From Ferruginibacter lapsinanis (GTDB taxonomy: Bacteria > Bacteroidota > Bacteroidia > Chitinophagales > Chitinophagaceae): 64,000 bases of DNA. The DNA is taken from positions 744,001 through 808,000 of the forward strand of contig NZ_CP086063.1 in the NCBI RefSeq assembly GCF_020783315.1. The letters are read 5' to 3'. Of the stretch, positions 62,136-64,000 are shown in pieces. The translations under genes were made by a program, and so were the position numbers. The notes below the pieces were generated by a model. The model made no database searches, was not told where the DNA came from, and saw nothing but the letters and a program-made list of their open reading frames with translations. The stretch's first letter is position 1. Each line of letters begins with the position of its first letter.

Positions 62136-63584
62136 TCACTCTCCACTAATCTCATCCCTCCTCTTCTTAAATTTCCTCGGATCCGTTCCATCCATCTGTA
62201 CAATAGCCGGATAAAATCTCCCCAACACATCCACCAAAGTATTTTGACAGGCCATCACTTCATTAATATCCTTATAAGCAAAAGGCGCTTCATCCAAACC
62301 ACCACCGATCAGTTTTACACCATGTGCTTTCAATTCATTCTTCAATGCTTCATGAGTAATATTAGCCAGTGCTTTGCTTCTGCTCATTTTTCTTCCTGCT
62401 CCATGAGATGCAGAATTCAAAGAAGTTGGTTCACCTTTACCTTTTACAATAAAGCCCGGTGCAGTCATAGAGCCGGGAATAATTCCCAATACATCCTTGC
62501 CTGCCGGTGTAGCACCTTTCCGATGTACGATCACTTCTTTGCCTTCATACATTTCTTTCCATGCAAAGTTGTGATGGTTCTCTACTCTTGCAATTGGTTT
62601 CTCTCCAATCGCTTTTGCAATTTTTGCATGTATGGTATGATGACAAGCACTTGCATAGTCTCCCGCCAAATTCATAGCCAGCCAGTATTCCATACCTTCT
62701 TCAGTATCCAGATCCAGCCATGCTAAATGTTTAGCTTCTTTTGGCAACACAGTTTTTTGCATCGCAATTTGTGTGTAGTAGTTGGCAATATTTGCGCCCA
62801 ACCCTCTGCTACCACTATGGCTCAACAAGCCAACATAATTACCAACTGCCAATCCCATCGGATTGTCAGCATCAGTAATTTCCACTTTCCCAAACTCTAC
62901 AAAATGGTTACCACTACCGGAAGAGCCTAACTGCTTCAACGCTTTATGTTGTAATGATTGCAAGAAATTTATTTCTGAAAATTCTTTTCTGTCCAGTACT
63001 TCATGTTCAGTTCTTTCAGCAAATTCTCTGCCTGCACCAAACAATGTATTGGCTACTAACTCTCTTTGAAAATAGGCTTCTTTCTTTTTCAAAGCATCCG
63101 GTTCAATCGCAAAAAAGCTCAAACACATTCTGCAACCAATGTCTACACCCACTGCATACGGAATGATGGCATTATCTGTTGCCAACACACCACCAATCGG
63201 TAAGCCATAGCCCTGGTGGGCATCAGGCATTAACGCACCGGCCACTGCCACTGGCAATTTCGCTGCGGTTTGCATTTGCAATAAAGCACCTTCTTCAATA
63301 TGTTTGGCACCGAATACATTGTATGCCACACTATTTTCATTCAACGGAATTTCTGTAGTTTCTTCTATTACAGGTTCAATTAATTTTTCTGCAATTTTAG
63401 ATAACACTTCATCCGCCAGATAATTTTCCGGAGTAGCTAATACATCTTTTAATATTTGCAATGCTTCTACTTCTGTATGATGTTTAAAGTGTGTGCACAT
63501 GGCATGCATGGCCACACTTACCACCGGCCCTTCTTCGTAGCCGATAGCCCGGATCTGTTTACCGGTTAATTTTAATTTGCTCAT
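62136..63584 (-). CDS. rtcB: RtcB family RNA ligase
   Basis: RtcB joins RNA 2',3'-cyclic phosphate or 3'-phosphate ends to 5'-OH ends using GTP and manganese. The 482-residue protein has PDAHQGYGLPIGGVLAT (from residue 120) and the metal site VGVDIGCRM (Asp148, Cys151). Other motifs are GSSGSGNHFVEFG, LLSHSGSRGLG, ENHHNFAWKEMYEGKEVIVHRKGAT and SHGAGRKMSRSKA with the guanylylated His. All catalytic motifs are intact. The start ATG 63582-63584 is the natural N-terminus. No rtcA, archease or RtcR gene is adjacent. A remnant of a second copy lies about 200 bases downstream. Confidence 0.95.
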   Translation of the reverse strand: MSKLKLTGKQIRAIGYEEGPVVSVAMHAMCTHFKHHTEVEALQILKDVLATPENYLADEVLSKIAEKLIEPVIEETTEIPLNENSVAYNVFGAKHIEEGALLQMQTAAKLPVAVAGALMPDAHQGYGLPIGGVLATDNAIIPYAVGVDIGCRMCLSFFAIEPDALKKKEAYFQRELVANTLFGAGREFAERTEHEVLDRKEFSEINFLQSLQHKALKQLGSSGSGNHFVEFGKVEITDADNPMGLAVGNYVGLLSHSGSRGLGANIANYYTQIAMQKTVLPKEAKHLAWLDLDTEEGMEYWLAMNLAGDYASACHHTIHAKIAKAIGEKPIARVENHHNFAWKEMYEGKEVIVHRKGATPAGKDVLGIIPGSMTAPGFIVKGKGEPTSLNSASHGAGRKMSRSKALANITHEALKNELKAHGVKLIGGGLDEAPFAYKDINEVMACQNTLVDVLGRFYPAIVQMDGTDPRKFKKRRDEISGE

Positions 63585-63750
63585 TTTATTATATTTTATT
63601 TCGCAAAGTGCACAAAGTATACACAGAGCGAACCCGAAACCTTGTTCGATTATTTTTTTTTATTAATAGTTAGAAAATATACTCAACATGAATGCGGGTA
63701 TCCTTGTAATCCTTTAATCCTGTAAATCCTGATGCAGACAATCCTTCGTC

Positions 63751-63774
63751 GTTGTTGGTCGCCTGACCAACAAC
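63751..63774. repeat. Perfect 10-bp inverted repeat with 4-base loop
   Basis: GTTGTTGGTC and GACCAACAAC form a perfect stem around GCCT. It lies in the gene-free tail, so it may be a dispersed intergenic element. Confidence 0.7.
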
Positions 63775-63912
63775 ATTCGCTCGGTTAAAAGCTCAATAAA
63801 GGTATGCCGTACAAGTGAGTGACACAACGATGTTCATTAGCAGCACTAGAGCTTGTTACAAAAGTTATTACAGCTTTAAATTAACTAAGTTGTCGCTATT
63901 TATAGCACAAGT

Positions 63913-63954
63913 GTTTTCACTTTGAGCAAAATAGTTTTCACTTTGAGCATATTA
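63913..63954. repeat. Two tandem 21-bp repeats
   Basis: GTTTTCACTTTGAGCA is repeated at 63913 and 63934 in 21-base units, followed by a decayed third start (CTTTTCATTTTTT at 63955). They lie 17-58 bases before a possible ATG at 63971. Confidence 0.75.
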
Positions 63955-64000
63955 CTTTTCATTTTTTACAATGGCGTTTTCTCTTTTTGCACTAGCCATT

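Larger units (their letters stand above)
63585..64000. other. Gene-free region at the window end
   Basis: This 416-base AT-rich region contains a perfect palindrome GTTGTTGGTC-GCCT-GACCAACAAC (63751-63774), and repeats of the word AATCCT (about 63695-63730). Two tandem 21-base units, GTTTTCACTTTGAGCA followed by AAATA or TATTA, lie at 63913-63954. A possible ATG at 63971 (MAFSLFALAI) could open a plus-strand gene continuing past the edge. No other coding signal is seen. Confidence 0.55.

Noticed and set aside
63913..63954. Short tandem repeats considered as a CRISPR remnant
   Set aside because: There are only two 21-base units with no spacer, no leader and no cas gene in the window.
1..64000. 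tRNA or rRNA genes
   Set aside because: No cloverleaf with a GGTTCGA-type T-arm or rRNA-like conserved stretch was recognised in any gap; a covariance search would be decisive.

Overview
The window is a low-GC (roughly 36-38% by eye) chromosomal stretch from a Bacteroidota bacterium, most likely the family Chitinophagaceae. The evidence is as follows. Several exported proteins end in type IX secretion (T9SS) sorting domains. There is a gliding protein, GldC, and families that are typical of the phylum (DUF4290, DUF6089, and a DUF1800/DUF1501 pair). Start sites have weak Shine-Dalgarno signals, and the Bacteroidota -7 promoter word TAnnTTTG recurs before many genes. No rRNA, tRNA, CRISPR array, prophage or insertion sequence was found.

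Layout. 1-9.8 kb: end of a POT peptide transporter, a DUF1800-DUF1501 export pair, an AlkB-type hydroxylase with a small cytochrome c lipoprotein, serS, a spondin-domain lipoprotein, an exported cyclophilin, gcvH, a VanZ-like protein and a DUF4290 protein with an RG/N-rich tail. 9.9-27.3 kb: murA (with Asp in place of the fosfomycin-target Cys), an acetyltransferase, a 1,660-residue PKD protein with a type-B T9SS tail, then a long same-strand run. That run holds gmk, a CNNM/CorC protein, a glycosyltransferase, gldC, a YqeY-like protein, cvpA, a hydrolase, a CBS protein, a POTRA/barrel protein, nadK, a DUF6089 barrel and an L,D-transpeptidase. 27.3-44.1 kb: queA, acs with a divergent MHS transporter, a GH3/serine-hydrolase fusion, mutL, a second PKD protein built from recently duplicated modules, a DacB-type carboxypeptidase, an arginase-fold protein with degraded metal ligands, and pheS. 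44.1-59 kb: a 9.2-kb gene for a 3,056-residue T9SS cell-surface protein, a 93-residue protein with a C-terminal membrane anchor, TolC plus an RND/MacA-type adaptor, and another T9SS protein. 59-64 kb: an amino-sugar recycling locus (MurU-like uridylyltransferase plus an AmgK-like kinase fused to a RapZ C-terminal domain) interrupted by a four-helix-bundle gene, then rtcB with a duplicated remnant of its own 3' end.

Themes. Cell-wall metabolism is prominent: MurA, MurU/AmgK recycling, DacB, L,D-transpeptidase and a NagZ-like GH3. The MurA substitution together with the MurU/AmgK bypass suggests double insulation from fosfomycin. The surface and gliding theme is carried by GldC and four T9SS cargo proteins. 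Genome-architecture observations include three convergent gene pairs whose stop codons interlock on a single 4-bp overlap, TAnnTTTG boxes lying only 4 bp before ATG (possible leaderless messages), and a family of simple intergenic palindromes.
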